Made by a program: the position numbers and the translations under genes. DNA of 6,477 nt from Thermoplasmata archaeon (GTDB taxonomy: Archaea; Thermoplasmatota; Thermoplasmata; Thermoplasmatales; Thermoplasmataceae): the NCBI GenBank assembly GCA_021816385.1, contig JAKAYJ010000068.1:1-6477 (forward strand). Direction: 5' to 3'. Below, in pieces: positions 5,946 through 6,477 of this stretch. The notes beneath the pieces were generated by a model. The model worked only from the letters and a program-made list of their open reading frames with translations. It ran no database searches and was not told where the DNA came from. Numbering within the stretch: the stretch's first letter is position 1; each line of letters starts with the position of its first letter.

Positions 5946-6477
5946 TCAATATTTAAAAATAGACTTGTAAAGTTCAATTACATCGTGAACATCGCCAAGT
6001 GAGTATTCACGAAGTTTTTTAGCGTCATTCTTCCACAGATATTCAACGGCCTCAGCCGGGTTCATGCCATCAATCTGAATATTTTCCTTGACCCTCATTA
6101 AGTCAAGTTCGTTATAGAATTCAGAATTTACTATTTTCCTGAGACTTCTTATTATGTAGTCTCCGGTTTTTACCCTCATATCAAGAGCACATGCATACAT
6201 CATATCCAGTAGATAGGATGTTCCGAAGAAAAATTTCAGCGCAAATAGCTGTTTGGAGTAAGGCAAGCTGACGAGTTTGGTGTTTATTAAAGTTATATCA
6301 TAGCTCACGTGATTATAACCGATTATAACTTCTGGCTGATATGAATCTACAAAATCCTGTAATTGCGATAGAAGATCATATTCATTATAATTATTTGGAT
6401 CGGCCATCATGACGTCATAATTGCCCTGCAATGTTCCAACTGATATTGCTACAATTGATTCATTCTTCAGAAATCCA
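5946..6477 (-). CDS. DEDDy 3'-5' exonuclease, family B DNA polymerase proofreading-like (5' end outside the window)
   Basis: The reading frame is open to the right edge, so this is the C-terminal part of a longer protein. About 176 residues are visible and no start codon within the window is needed. Numbering from the TTG at 6431, PEVIIGYNHVSYDI (33-46) matches the Exo II motif of RNase H-like exonucleases (Asn40, Asp45). YSLGD (143-147) fits the YxxxD Exo III motif that defines the DEDDy type. The Exo I DxE motif would lie upstream, beyond the edge; the visible strand ESIVAISVGT just before the TTG fits the strand that follows Exo I. The protein ends about 14 residues after Exo III, so no polymerase domain follows it. 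This suggests a stand-alone exonuclease, or one with extra domains only at the N-terminus. It probably acts in DNA repair or nucleic-acid trimming. The substrate is unknown. Confidence 0.8.
   Translation of the reverse strand, partial: GFLKNESIVAISVGTLQGNYDVMMADPNNYNEYDLLSQLQDFVDSYQPEVIIGYNHVSYDITLINTKLVSLPYSKQLFALKFFFGTSYLLDMMYACALDMRVKTGDYIIRSLRKIVNSEFYNELDLMRVKENIQIDGMNPAEAVEYLWKNDAKKLREYSLGDVHDVIELYKSIFKY

Noticed and set aside
6429..6431. TTG at 6431 as the start of the exonuclease
   Set aside because: The frame stays open and protein-like (ESIVAISVGT) to the edge of the window, and the Exo I motif must lie further upstream.
1..6477. CRISPR array, tRNA, rRNA or intact insertion sequence
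   Set aside because: No regularly spaced repeats, no tRNA-like arm pattern and no element with paired terminal inverted repeats were found by eye on either strand.

Overview
This AT-rich window looks like chromosomal DNA from a Thermoplasmatales archaeon (relatives of Thermoplasma, Ferroplasma and Cuniculiplasma). The strongest sign is the proteasome beta subunit. From memory it matches Thermoplasma acidophilum PsmB very closely: the same 211-residue length, an 8-residue propeptide ending in TG, and the active-site Thr/Glu/Lys set. Other archaeal marks are the KH/beta-CASP ribonuclease aCPSF1 (FttA), TTTAAA-type TATA boxes about 25-28 bases before several start codons (a leaderless pattern), frequent AGG/AGA and ATA codons, and N-glycosylation sequons in a cell-surface protein. 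The genus cannot be fixed from this sequence alone.

Layout. Positions 3-287 (+) hold the end of a frame that looks like the C-terminus of a decayed DDE transposase. It converges on, and overlaps by 4 bases, a family 2 glycosyltransferase of the dolichyl-phosphate sugar synthase type (284-1042, -). Next come a possible 30-residue small ORF (1134-1226, -) and a signal-peptide protein with one C-terminal membrane anchor and five sequons (1213-1785, -). Then comes a three-gene minus-strand cluster in the order psmB (5018-4383), aCPSF1/FttA (4330-2408) and an unrecognised 177-residue protein (2398-1865). The last starts 9 bases after the aCPSF1 stop, with a Shine-Dalgarno sequence that overlaps that stop. 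A gap of about 415 bases between psmB and the next plus-strand gene holds two promoters, two perfect inverted repeats and what looks like a decayed reading frame with one internal stop. A stand-alone two-CBS-domain protein (5435-5857, +) follows. It converges on the C-terminal part of a DEDDy 3'-5' exonuclease related to the family B DNA polymerase proofreading domain (5946 to beyond the right edge, -).

How the genes relate. psmB beside aCPSF1 is a recurring euryarchaeal arrangement that joins protein turnover to RNA 3'-end formation and transcription termination. The 177-residue gene is probably co-expressed with aCPSF1. The glycosyltransferase could supply lipid-linked sugar for surface glycans, and the neighbouring sequon-rich surface protein could receive them, but each has its own promoter and the link is inferred only.

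I saw no CRISPR array, tRNA, rRNA or intact mobile element, and no clear new multi-gene system. The least explained items are the 177-residue partner of aCPSF1, the 30-residue ORF, and the decayed frame between psmB and the CBS gene.
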